DNA from: Lampropedia aestuarii | GTDB lineage: Bacteria > Pseudomonadota > Gammaproteobacteria > Burkholderiales > Burkholderiaceae_C | DNA: 64,000 bases | Assembly (NCBI RefSeq): GCF_004803635.1 | Contig: NZ_SSWX01000012.1 | Span: 1 to 64,000 of the forward strand | Direction: 5' to 3' | In this document: in pieces, positions 8,427 through 16,928 of the stretch | Layout: the number at the start of each line of letters is the position of its first letter | How positions within the stretch are numbered: position 1 is the first letter of the stretch | Position numbers and translations under genes: made by a program | The notes under the pieces: model-generated | The model's database searches: none | The model's input: only the letters and a program-made list of their open reading frames with translations | Told to the model about the DNA's origin: nothing

Positions 8427-8620
8427 TCACCTCACTGCGAAATAGTTGGATACAAATTCGGTGAACACACGCACCCGGCTCTATTAACGCTGCTGTTCCA
8501 GCTAGGCCAACACCATCTTGCTGTGGGCCTGGTGCAGTCAGCCAGGGCCTGCGCCAGCTTGCCGCTGTTCAAATAGCGTTTCACATGCCACTGCGCACGC
8601 GTCACATTACCAGGCGCATC
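8427..8620 (-). pseudogene. LysR-family regulator C-terminal remnant
   Basis: On the minus strand one frame reads WHVKRYLNSGKLAQAL, which matches the effector-domain region of LysR proteins (W-x-V-x-x-Y-L-x-S-G-x-L). After a frame change it reads VRVFTEFVSNYFAVR and stops at 8427-8429, the usual LysR C-terminus. The frames do not join and the N-terminal domain is missing, so this is the eroded end of a lysR gene. The family call rests on pattern reading alone. Confidence 0.5.
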
Positions 8621-8867
8621 AAGGGCCAAGCACGCGCTACTACAAGAGTTCCCTGCAACAACCGTGGCGGATGCATGCTTGTGCATGCACGGCCAGAATC
8701 GGTCTACTGAACAATCCATTCATCAGCAGCCCTTATCGATAAGGACAGGGTTTTTTTGTTGATTGAACCATTATTTTTTTGTTAATTATTGTTAGATAGG
8801 TATATAATTTTTCAAAAATTTGGTGGAGTGTCTCGATTATCGGGATAATTTTTTGAAGGATTTGACT
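8621..8867. promoter_or_regulatory. Roadblock gene upstream region with 14-bp palindrome
   Basis: The stretch contains no gene. CCTTATCGATAAGG at 8731-8744 is a perfect palindrome followed closely by a run of seven Ts, so it could be an operator or a weak terminator. The DNA then turns AT-rich (8758-8820), which suits a promoter for the gene starting at 8868. Confidence 0.35.
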
Positions 8868-9227
8868 GTGTCAACGATCAAGCAAACTTTGGATGAGTTA
8901 ATTTTAGTAGATGGTGCCATGAGCGCTGCGGTCGTTGATTCGACCAGTGGCATGATGCTCGGATCAATCGGCTCTGGTGTTGATCTTGAAATTGCTGCTG
9001 CAGGCAATACCGAGGTGGTACGCGCCAAAATGAAGACCATGCGTGCCTTGGGACTGAACGATGTGATCGAAGATATTTTGATTACGATGGGCAAGCACTA
9101 CCACATCTTGCGCCCAGCCTCGCGCAGAGAAGGGGTGTTTATTTACCTGGTTCTCGACAAGCAGCGCTCTAACCTGGCGATGGCGCGTCGCAAGGTGCAG
9201 GATGCCGATAAAGAAATGGTGTTTTAA
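8868..9227 (+). CDS. Roadblock/LC7-like domain protein
   Basis: 119 residues of alpha/beta roadblock type. The family stretches are LDELILVDGAMSAAVVDSTS, GSGVDLEIAAAGNTEVVRAK and YHILRP, then FIYLVLDKQRSNLAMARR. GTG at 8868 is chosen because AAGGA lies 7 bases upstream. Such proteins usually bind or regulate a small GTPase, but no GTPase gene adjoins it. A terminator follows. Specific function unknown. Confidence 0.75.
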   Translation: MSTIKQTLDELILVDGAMSAAVVDSTSGMMLGSIGSGVDLEIAAAGNTEVVRAKMKTMRALGLNDVIEDILITMGKHYHILRPASRREGVFIYLVLDKQRSNLAMARRKVQDADKEMVF

Positions 9228-9289
9228 ACCAGAGCACGTTCGCTTAATGGTCCATGGCAGAAACAAGCGGTGCGACCATCTCCAAAGTC

Positions 9290-9323
9290 AAAGCCCTCAC
9301 TGCTAACGGTCGGGGCTTTTTTA
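9290..9323 (+). terminator. Rho-independent terminator after roadblock gene
   Basis: AAAGCCC (9290-9296) pairs with GGGCTTT (9313-9319) around a 16-base loop and runs into a short T tract. It lies about 60 bases past the stop codon. Confidence 0.65.
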
Positions 9324-9595
9324 CATTCTTGTTAAAGTAGGTGGTGCCTCTGGCAGCCACAGCCAATCAATTGGCATGCTGGCGCTGCGCGCCATACATG
9401 CCGCTCATCAGATGCCGCCATTCAATGCCGCTTGAGCTTCAAAGAGCAGGCCAGCACGGTGTGCGCTTTGCCATGGACTGCGTCGAGTTTTTGCACGCTG
9501 TGCTGTAAGCAAAAAATTTTGCACAAGGATGTGCAATTGCATCCCCAACTCAGCAAAGCTTATCTTTGTAAGAGCCTGCCCAAAAGGCAAGCCCA

Positions 9596-9629
9596 TAGAA
9601 AAAGCCCCTGAGCGCGCGCGCCTGGGGCT
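9596..9629 (-). terminator. Terminator on the minus strand, for tRNA-Arg
   Basis: Read on the minus strand, AGCCCC, a GC-rich loop and GGGGCT are followed by TTTTTC. It lies about 100 bases downstream of the leftward tRNA gene and fits as its terminator. Confidence 0.65.
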
Positions 9630-9730
9630 GGATGGAAAGCACACAAACCACAAGCGACGTGAAATACGTGTGGGATTGGTGCAATAGTGGCTTTTCTTCC
9701 CTTGATTTCCCCAGGAAGATGGCGATTCAT

Positions 9731-9807
9731 TGGCCTGCCAGGAGGGACTCGAACCCCCGACCTGCTGCTTAGAAGGCAGCTGCTCTATCCAGTTGAGCTA
9801 CTGGCAG
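9731..9807 (-). tRNA. tRNA-Arg (anticodon TCT)
   Basis: The minus strand folds as a full cloverleaf: acceptor stem CTGCCAG with CTGGCAG, D arm GCTC/GAGC, anticodon stem GCTGC/GCAGC with loop CTTCTAA (anticodon TCT), T arm GGGGG-TTCGAGT-CCCTC, discriminator G and an encoded CCA at 9731-9733. It reads AGA codons, rare in this genome's high-GC genes. Confidence 0.97.
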
Positions 9808-9849
9808 GTGTATGCCGCAAGCGGCAAGAGGCTGGCATCATACCAGCAG

Positions 9850-11121
9850 TCAATCGGGATTTGAAGCAAGCTGTGTGTTAGCGTCGCCGCTTTGTGGTGA
9901 ATTGGCCTGCGCTGCAGGGCTGCGGTAGGGGCTGTGGTCTTGCAATTGCAGCTGGTATTGCTGCACGCCTTTGCTTTCATGCGCCAGGTGGTTGGCAATG
10001 GCCGCTTCAAATTGCGGGTGGGCGATCCAATGGGCAGAGTAGGTGGATTCAGGCAGCAGCGCACGTGCCAGTTTGTGTTCGCCCTGGGCGCCGCCTTCAA
10101 ATCGGTCAAAACCGTGCGCAATACACCAGGCCAGCGGCTGGTAATAGCACAGGTCGAAATGCAGGCAGTCGATGCGCTCAATCGCACCCCAGTAGCGGCC
10201 ATACGCTATGTTCTCTTGGCCTTGGTGCAGCTGTTTGTCGTGCAGTGCCAGCAAGCTGGTGGCAATGGGGCGCTGCTCGCGCTCGGCGATCAGCATCAAC
10301 CAGTTCTCAGGCATGGTGCTTTGCATGGCTTGCCAAAAAGCCGGTGTGAGGTAGGGCGCGTTACCGTGCTCTCGGTACGTGGTGGCGTAGCATTGGTAGA
10401 AGAATGCCCAGTCCTCGGTGCTGATGGCGCTGCCGCGTGCAATGCGGTAGTGCACGCCAGCATCAGCCACTTTGCGCATTTCTTGTTTGATTTTTTTGCG
10501 TTTCTCTCTCTGCAGGGATTCCAGAAAATGCGTGAACGTCTCGAATCGGTCTGCATTACCGGGCGTTTGATTGCGCCAGTGGAATTGCACTCCCTTGCGC
10601 AGCAACCAGCCTTGCTCTGTGCAAGCTTGCTGATCTTGCTCTGAAAGGAACAACACATGGGCGGTCTCGAGCTGTTGCTCGCCGCACAATTGCATCAATG
10701 CCTGCACAAGCAATGCGCGGTGCGCATGGTCAATGGCCAGCAGGCGGCTGCCCGGTGTGGGTGTGAAGGGCGGCGCCACCAGCGCTTTGGGGTAGTAAGG
10801 CAGGCCATGGCGCTCATAGGCATTGGCCCAGGCAAAGTCAAACACATACTCGCCCCAGGAATGGCTTTTGAGGTAGAGCGGACAGGCTGCCAGCAGTCTG
10901 CCTTCGTGCCAAAGACACAGATGCTGGGGCTGCCAACCTGTTTCAGCGGTGGCAGATTGGCTTTGCTCCATGGCCAGCAGGTATTCGTGGCGCATGAAGG
11001 GCGTGGGCTGGTTTTGCTGCGCAAGCAGCGCATTCCACAATTGGGCAGGAATCTCATCCATGCTGGCGTGCAGTCGCGCCATAATGCCGGCAAGAGCCTG
11101 AGAAGAGGGAGAATCGGTCAT
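9850..11121 (-). CDS. FemAB-like/DUF482 GNAT family acyltransferase
   Basis: 423 residues. The order of motifs is that of the PF04339 group (two GNAT-like folds): FMRHEYLLAMEQSQ, then YVFDFAWANAYERHGLPYYP, REKRKKIKQEMRKV, YGRYWGA and FEGGAQGEHKLARALLP. It is related to FemAB-type aminoacyl or acyl transferases, but the substrate is unknown. ATG at 11121 fits the family N-terminus; a longer frame from 11169 exists and neither start has a clear ribosome site. Monocistronic, downstream of nothing on its strand. Confidence 0.8.
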   Translation of the reverse strand: MTDSPSSQALAGIMARLHASMDEIPAQLWNALLAQQNQPTPFMRHEYLLAMEQSQSATAETGWQPQHLCLWHEGRLLAACPLYLKSHSWGEYVFDFAWANAYERHGLPYYPKALVAPPFTPTPGSRLLAIDHAHRALLVQALMQLCGEQQLETAHVLFLSEQDQQACTEQGWLLRKGVQFHWRNQTPGNADRFETFTHFLESLQREKRKKIKQEMRKVADAGVHYRIARGSAISTEDWAFFYQCYATTYREHGNAPYLTPAFWQAMQSTMPENWLMLIAEREQRPIATSLLALHDKQLHQGQENIAYGRYWGAIERIDCLHFDLCYYQPLAWCIAHGFDRFEGGAQGEHKLARALLPESTYSAHWIAHPQFEAAIANHLAHESKGVQQYQLQLQDHSPYRSPAAQANSPQSGDANTQLASNPD

Positions 11122-11318
11122 TAAAAAGCGCTTTGAGTCAAAGTGGCTTGTGCATGGTGCGCAGCGCACTGCGGCTTGAACGCATAAATTGTGCCTTTTT
11201 TCTTAAATGCTTGAATGGTGCAGCGGTTTGCGCGCTCGGCCATGCTTGGGCAATGCGGATTTTTTTAGTGCTATCTGCCAGTTAGCAACGGGTAGATGGG
11301 GCTCAACACCTTTGAATC

Positions 11319-13058
11319 ATGACTCTGTCTCTTTGTATTGCACAGCTCAATCCGGTGGTTGGGGATATTCGGGGCAATCTTGCCAAGGCCATTGAAGCAG
11401 CGCACACAGCGCATGCGCAAGGCCATCAGTTATTGGTTTTTTCTGAGTTGTTCCTGTGCGGTTATGCGGCAGAGGATTTGTTTTACCGCCCCTTGTTTCT
11501 AGAGGACTGCGCCGCTGCTTTGCAGGAGTTGGTAGAGGCCAGCTGCGCTTGGCCCCAGTTGCAGATTCTGATGGGCCACCCAGAGCGGGTGGATGCCAGC
11601 GTCCACTGGTCGCGCGACAGTGATTATGTGCCGCCTGCATGGAATGCCGTGAGCCTGATCGGCAATGGCCGATTGCAGGCCAGCTACCGCAAACAAGCGC
11701 TGCCCAACTATGGCGTGTTCGATGAGAAGCGGTATTTCGCCAGCAGCACGGCGATGGCTGCAGACCAGACTGCTGATGGTGCCGCCGATGTGGCACAGAT
11801 TATCGAGGTGGGCGGCATGCGCCTGGGTTTGTTGATTTGCGAAGACGCCTGGGTCGCACAGCCGGCGCTGCAAGCCAAGGCCGCAGGCGCGCAGGCTTTG
11901 GTGGTGGTCAATGCATCGCCGTTTGTGCTGGGCAAACCGCAGCAGCGCGCCCAGGTCCTCGCTGCGCGGGCACAAGAAACCGGTTTGCCGATTGTGTATG
12001 CGCATATGGTGGGCGGCCAGGATGAATTGGTCTTCGATGGCCACTCGATGGCCGTGCAGGCCACCGGTGAATTAGTCGCATTGGCGCCTGGCTTCGAGTC
12101 CTTGCTGTGGCCTGTGCAATTGCAAGCGGTTGCGGGGACAGATGCGTTGCAATGGCAGTGCCAGGTGCCAGCGCCTGACTGGACGGCTCCAGAGCACCAA
12201 GCCTGGCCACAAATTTGGCGGGCGCTGGTATTGGCCACGCGCGACTACGTACAGAAAAATGGCTTCAAGCATGTACTGCTGGGCTTGTCGGGCGGCCTGG
12301 ATTCGGCGCTGGTCTTGGCGATCGCTGTCGATGCTTTGGGTGCAGACAAGGTACGCGCGGTGATGATGCCATCGCCTTATACGGCCTCGATCAGCCTGGA
12401 CGATTCGCGTGAAATGGTGCGCCGCCTTGGGGTGCAATACGACGAAATCAGTATCCGTGAGGCGTTCGAGACTTTTAAAAATAGCCTGTCGACGCAGTTC
12501 GATGGCCGCGCAGAAGACACGACTGAAGAGAATTTGCAGGCCCGCATTCGCGGCGTGATGCTGATGGCTTTGTCCAATAAATTTGGCGGCTTGCTGCTCA
12601 CTACCGGCAATAAGAGTGAAGTCGCGATGGGCTACAGCACCTTGTATGGCGATATGTGCGGCGGCTTTGGTCCGCTCAAAGATGTGTTCAAGTCCGATGC
12701 GTTTGAGCTGGCGCACTGGCGCAATGCCCAGGACAGCAGCTGGGGCGTGGTCAATCCGATCCCACTGCGCATCATCACACGCCCGCCAAGTGCAGAGTTG
12801 CGTGAAGACCAGACAGACCAAGACAGCTTACCGCCTTACGAGATGCTGGATGCCATTTTGCGCTTGCGCATGGAGCTCAACCAGTCTGCAGCGCAAATCG
12901 TCGATGCCGGCTTTCCGGCTGACCGTGTCGACCAGGTCGTGCGCTTGCTGCGCATCAACGAATACAAACGCCGCCAAGCCGCACCAGGGCCCAAAATCAC
13001 TGCCCGAGTGTTTGGCAAGGATTGGCGTTATCCGATTACCAATGGTTATCGTGGCTGA
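11319..13058 (+). CDS. nadE: Glutamine-dependent NAD+ synthetase
   Basis: 579 residues, two domains. An N-terminal nitrilase-type glutaminase (SELFLCGY with the catalytic Glu; LLICEDAW with the nucleophile Cys near residue 172) feeds ammonia to a C-terminal ATP-pyrophosphatase synthetase domain (LGLSGGLDSAL near residue 323; TTGNKSEVAMGYSTLYGDM). It makes NAD+ from deamido-NAD+, ATP and glutamine. The PII gene follows 220 bases later, a linkage common in betaproteobacteria that couples nitrogen status to a glutamine-consuming enzyme. Confidence 0.97.
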   Translation: MTLSLCIAQLNPVVGDIRGNLAKAIEAAHTAHAQGHQLLVFSELFLCGYAAEDLFYRPLFLEDCAAALQELVEASCAWPQLQILMGHPERVDASVHWSRDSDYVPPAWNAVSLIGNGRLQASYRKQALPNYGVFDEKRYFASSTAMAADQTADGAADVAQIIEVGGMRLGLLICEDAWVAQPALQAKAAGAQALVVVNASPFVLGKPQQRAQVLAARAQETGLPIVYAHMVGGQDELVFDGHSMAVQATGELVALAPGFESLLWPVQLQAVAGTDALQWQCQVPAPDWTAPEHQAWPQIWRALVLATRDYVQKNGFKHVLLGLSGGLDSALVLAIAVDALGADKVRAVMMPSPYTASISLDDSREMVRRLGVQYDEISIREAFETFKNSLSTQFDGRAEDTTEENLQARIRGVMLMALSNKFGGLLLTTGNKSEVAMGYSTLYGDMCGGFGPLKDVFKSDAFELAHWRNAQDSSWGVVNPIPLRIITRPPSAELREDQTDQDSLPPYEMLDAILRLRMELNQSAAQIVDAGFPADRVDQVVRLLRINEYKRRQAAPGPKITARVFGKDWRYPITNGYRG

Positions 13059-13194
13059 GCGGCTACCGTGGAGTAGGGAGGCTGTATTGGTTCGAGGTAT
13101 AGATTTGTCAAATGCCCAGTCCTGAATGTCCCTCTGAGGGGCTGTCCACGTGTGGGAACCAGCAGGCGCACGAGCAATTTCGCGTTACTATTAG

Positions 13195-13623
<429 letters not shown>

Positions 13624-13750
13624 GAGCCTGTTCAAAGTCTCCACGCAGACCGCGTTGGAGTCCAAAAGGATACGGTGCGCTGCAACAGGCGCCTTGCACT
13701 GCCTCTTTTTTGTGCCTTGCGCGACTGCGAAAAGATCGTAAACAGGTTCT
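13624..13750. repeat. MITE-like element, 127-bp copy after PII gene
   Basis: It begins AGAGCCTGTTCAAAGTCTCC and ends AGATCGTAAACAGGTTCT, imperfect inverted ends. The interior (CAACAGGCGCCTTGCACTGC, then TGTGCCTTGCGCGACTGC) is shared with the copies at 41103 and 58423. It starts on the base after the PII stop codon TAA. Confidence 0.75.
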
Positions 13751-14138
13751 CAGAGCATGCTCATCGCCTCCGCGCAGCTGCGTTGACGCCTCAGAGCCTA
13801 TTCATAATCTCGGCGCGCGACTGCGTGGAGATTATGAGCAGGCTCTCAAAGGTCCGCTACGCAAAAGCGCATCGCTGCGCTGACTCTTTTCTTGCGCTGT
13901 GCGGGACTGTGTCAGGATCGTGGACAGGCGCTCAGAGCCCGCACGATGCAGCGCTACTGGCCAGGCTGTGTTATTGGCACAGGCCATGCTGTTGACTGGC
14001 AGACTTGGTACTACCACTTGGCCATAAAATCGGTGAACAAGGCCATTGAATGGCCTTGTTGCGCAGGAGCATCACGCATTGGCAGCGCGTGCACTGGCCT
14101 GTACGCCACAACCGATAAAAACAGTTAGGAGCACAAGC
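13751..14138. repeat. Cluster of shorter copies and fragments of the element
   Basis: No gene is present. At 13793-13846 there is a 54-bp copy with ends AGAGCCTATTCATAATCTC and GAGATTATGAGCAGGCTCT, in effect one long hairpin. Before it, AGAGCATGCTCATC (13752 onward) looks like a decayed left end, and AGGATCGTGGACAGGCGCT (about 13914-13932) like a decayed right end. The rest is the upstream region of the HMG-CoA lyase-like gene, with TTAGGAG at 14125-14131 as its ribosome site. Confidence 0.6.
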
Positions 14139-15080
14139 ATGGGATTGCCCAGTAAAGTCAAAATCATCGATGTCGGCCCACGCGATGGCCTGCAAAACGA
14201 AAAGCAGGTTGTGCCCGCCGAGGTCAAGACCCACTTGGTGCATTTGTTGCAAGAGGCTGGTCTGCGCGAGATTGAGGTGACCAGCTTCGTCTCACCCAAG
14301 TGGGTGCCGCAAATGGCTGACAACGCCCAAGTGATGCAAGCGATTGCGCGCCGCGCTGACATCGAGTATTCGGTGCTGGTGCCCAATATGAAGGGATTTG
14401 AGGCAGCGGTGGCCAGTCGCCCCGATGAAATCGTGGTGTTTGCATCCGCCAGCGAATCATTCAGCCAGAAGAATATCAATTGCTCGATTGCCGAGAGCAT
14501 CGAGCGTTTTGCGCCCGTGGTGCAAGCGGCCCACGCGCAAGGCATCCGCGTGCGCGGCGCCATGTCGTGTACCGTAGGCTGCCCGTATGAGGGTGATATC
14601 GCGCCAGCCCAAGTCGAGTCGCTGGCGCGCCTGCTGCGTGGAGTCGGTGTCGACCGCGTCGATGTGGCTGATACGATTGGCGTGGGCACACCGTTGAAAA
14701 TTCAGCGTGCTTTGGAGGCGACCTTCAAGCACTTCGGCGTGGACCAGGTGTCTGGCCATTTTCATGACACCTATGGCCAAGCGATTGGCAATACCTTGGC
14801 GGCTTTGGAGCTGGGGGTGTGGAATTTCCAGTCTTCGGTGGCCGGTCTTGGTGGCTGCCCTTACGCCAAAGGTGCAACCGGCAATGTAGCAACCGAAGAC
14901 GTGGTCTTCATGTTGCATGGCATGGGCATTGATACCGGCATTGATCTGGACCGCCTGGTCGATGCGGGTCTGTACATCAGCGCGCAATTGGGCCGCCCGT
15001 CCAGCTCACGTGCAGGCACGGCCATTGCAAAAAAACGCCCTGAGCCTGAAGGTGGCGCACCAGGCAGCGTTTGCGTTTAA
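14139..15080 (+). CDS. Hydroxymethylglutaryl-CoA lyase
   Basis: 313 residues, TIM-barrel HMGL-like family. Signatures: VGPRDGLQNEKQVV near residue 12 (substrate and metal), SGHFHDTYGQA with the metal-binding HxH near residue 207, and GLGGCPYAKGATGN with the catalytic Cys near residue 244. It cleaves HMG-CoA to acetyl-CoA and acetoacetate at the end of leucine breakdown. TTAGGAG lies 7 bases before ATG 14139. The YbaK gene follows after 18 bases. No other leucine-catabolism gene is adjacent, so a related acyl-CoA lyase activity cannot be excluded. Confidence 0.92.
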   Translation: MGLPSKVKIIDVGPRDGLQNEKQVVPAEVKTHLVHLLQEAGLREIEVTSFVSPKWVPQMADNAQVMQAIARRADIEYSVLVPNMKGFEAAVASRPDEIVVFASASESFSQKNINCSIAESIERFAPVVQAAHAQGIRVRGAMSCTVGCPYEGDIAPAQVESLARLLRGVGVDRVDVADTIGVGTPLKIQRALEATFKHFGVDQVSGHFHDTYGQAIGNTLAALELGVWNFQSSVAGLGGCPYAKGATGNVATEDVVFMLHGMGIDTGIDLDRLVDAGLYISAQLGRPSSSRAGTAIAKKRPEPEGGAPGSVCV

Positions 15081-15098
15081 TTTTCAGATGGTGATCGA

Positions 15099-15623
15099 AT
15101 GACACAAGCCAGCGACAGAGCACTGACCAGTACAGCGCAAAATACCGAGCTATTCCCTCCTGCTGTGCAGCGTGTGGCCCAGGCTTTGCAAATACTGGAG
15201 CCCGCACCGGTTCCTTTCATGTTGGAGATTCAGGCGCGTACTGCGCAGGAAGCTGCCGATGCGCTGGGCGTGCAGTTGGGGCAAATTGCCAAGAGCGTGG
15301 TGTTTCAGCGCGTCGCTGACGCCGCGCCTGTGCTGGTGATCACCGCAGGTGACAGGCGGGTGGATGAGGCCAAGGTCACGGCGTTGTTGGGGACGATCGG
15401 TAAAGCCAATGCGCAGTTTGTCAAGAGTCGTACCGGTTTCGTGATTGGTGGGGTGGCGCCGGTTGGGCACCTGGAGCCACCGATGGCATTGTTGGATGCC
15501 AGCTTGCAGCGCTTTGCCAGCATTTGGGCTGCAGGCGGTGATGCCCGTGCATTGGTCGAGCTGACGCCCGAAAGTTTGGAGGCTGCCACTGGTGCGCCTT
15601 GGGCTGATGTGATTTGTGACTGA
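15099..15623 (+). CDS. YbaK/EbsC family aminoacyl-tRNA deacylase
   Basis: 174 residues of the YbaK/ProX editing domain. The core includes ADALGVQLGQIAKSVVFQ (with the conserved Lys), the VLVITAGDRRVDEAK strand and TGFVIGGVAPVGH. Relatives hydrolyse mischarged tRNAs such as Cys- or Ala-tRNA(Pro). It starts 18 bases after the lyase gene and probably shares its transcript. The precise tRNA specificity is not visible. Confidence 0.88.
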   Translation: MTQASDRALTSTAQNTELFPPAVQRVAQALQILEPAPVPFMLEIQARTAQEAADALGVQLGQIAKSVVFQRVADAAPVLVITAGDRRVDEAKVTALLGTIGKANAQFVKSRTGFVIGGVAPVGHLEPPMALLDASLQRFASIWAAGGDARALVELTPESLEAATGAPWADVICD

Positions 15624-15667
15624 GCGCAGCTGTCAAGCGCGCAATAGTCCAAGTAAAGCAAGTGCCC

Positions 15668-16027
15668 ATGCCGATACCCCACGACACAGCACCCGATCGG
15701 CTTGTGAGCGAGCCGGGCGCGCAAGCGCCTATGCCGACTTCTGTGGTGCCAGCACGTGCCTTGCTGCGTTTGGCCGATGCGGTGCAGCGTAAGGGCTTGC
15801 TGCAACCCATTGCTGCAGAGTCCGCTGCAGCAGGCAGCCGTTTGCCTTCGCCATGCATCAATGTTTGCACAATGGGCCAAGTGATGGCTGAGCCAATCGA
15901 GCCTCTGTGCCAAGGCTGCCTGCGCACTTTGCCAGAAATCATGGAGTGGGGCGGCGCAGTCAGCAGCCGCCAGCAAGCCATTTGGCGCGATGTGCTGCAG
16001 CGCCTGCAGATGTTGCAGCAGCACTAA
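15668..16027 (+). CDS. DUF1289 domain protein
   Basis: 119 residues. The C-terminal half has SPCINVCTMGQ, then LCQGCLRTLPEIMEWG, the DUF1289 four-cysteine motif (C-x3-C, C-x2-C) that probably binds metal. The N-terminal 55 residues are low-complexity and unrecognised. ATG 15668 is chosen; an in-frame GTG lies two codons upstream and neither has a good ribosome site. It stands between the YbaK and isomerase genes on the same strand. Function unknown. Confidence 0.8.
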   Translation: MPIPHDTAPDRLVSEPGAQAPMPTSVVPARALLRLADAVQRKGLLQPIAAESAAAGSRLPSPCINVCTMGQVMAEPIEPLCQGCLRTLPEIMEWGGAVSSRQQAIWRDVLQRLQMLQQH

Positions 16028-16051
16028 GTAAAAATACAAAGGACTTAAGAC

Positions 16052-16657
16052 ATGCAGACCATCGACTTTTATCTGGACTTTGTTTCTCCCTATGCCTATT
16101 TGGCATTCCAAGCCTTGCCCCAGGTTCTGCAAGACAGCTCTTACCACGTGGCTTACAAGCCGGTGGTGTTGGGTGCCATTTTCAAGGAGCAAGGCATCAG
16201 TTCCCCTGCAGGCAATCCCAGCAAGCATGACTGGATTCGCAGGCATACCAGCTGGCTGGCCAAACAACAGGGTGACAGCGCGTTTGCATGGCCGCAGCCC
16301 CATCCTTTTAACAGCATTGGTTTGAGCCGACTGGCGCTGGCTTGCAGCCACGATGGCAGCATCAACCGCTTTACTGCAGAGACCATTTTCAAGCATGTCT
16401 GGCAGTCGGGTGGCGACCCGCTTGATGCAGCGCGTTTGCAAGAGTTGCAGCAACAATTGCAGCTGCAGATAGACCGTGCAGGAGGTGTGTTTGCGCTGGA
16501 CAGCGAGGCCAATAAGCAGCAACTGCGCCTATTGACCGAAGAAGCGGTGGCGCGCACTGTGTTTGGCGTGCCCGCTTTTGTGGTTGAGGGCCAGATGCTC
16601 TGGGGCCTGGATGCCTTGCCTATGCTGCGCGAAATCGTGCGCAATGCGGCCGATTGA
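16052..16657 (+). CDS. 2-Hydroxychromene-2-carboxylate isomerase family (DsbA-like)
   Basis: 201 residues of the kappa-class GST/DsbA fold. It opens IDFYLDFVSPYAYLAFQALP, with the active-site Ser in SPY as in NahD-type isomerases, and later has VFGVPAFVVEGQMLWG. In naphthalene degraders such enzymes isomerise 2-hydroxychromene-2-carboxylate with glutathione. No aromatic-degradation gene is nearby, so a different glutathione-linked role is likely. The gap of 24 bases from the DUF1289 gene suggests co-transcription. Confidence 0.88.
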   Translation: MQTIDFYLDFVSPYAYLAFQALPQVLQDSSYHVAYKPVVLGAIFKEQGISSPAGNPSKHDWIRRHTSWLAKQQGDSAFAWPQPHPFNSIGLSRLALACSHDGSINRFTAETIFKHVWQSGGDPLDAARLQELQQQLQLQIDRAGGVFALDSEANKQQLRLLTEEAVARTVFGVPAFVVEGQMLWGLDALPMLREIVRNAAD

Positions 16658-16928
16658 AGCTGCGGCCAGGCACCCGGCGTCGCTTTGAGATCGCCAAGGA
16701 CGCTGGCTGCCCACTGGCAAAACGATGGCTGCAGCGATTCATAGCAGGAGAAGCCTTGGGATGGGGATTGCGCGCTAGGCGAAGGTCGTGGTAATGCGCG
16801 ATAATGCCCTATTGCCCTTCGATGAACTCAAGAGGTTGTTGTTCGGGCCAGAGAGGGAAAACATCCCCTAACCCTCCCATTTTCGTGCATTTATTGCGAT
16901 TTTTTTTGCCTTTGTTTGAGCAACCACG

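Noticed and set aside
16658-16928. Possible leader-peptide attenuator before ilvD
   Set aside because: No short frame rich in Leu, Ile or Val codons and no clear terminator/anti-terminator pair were seen.
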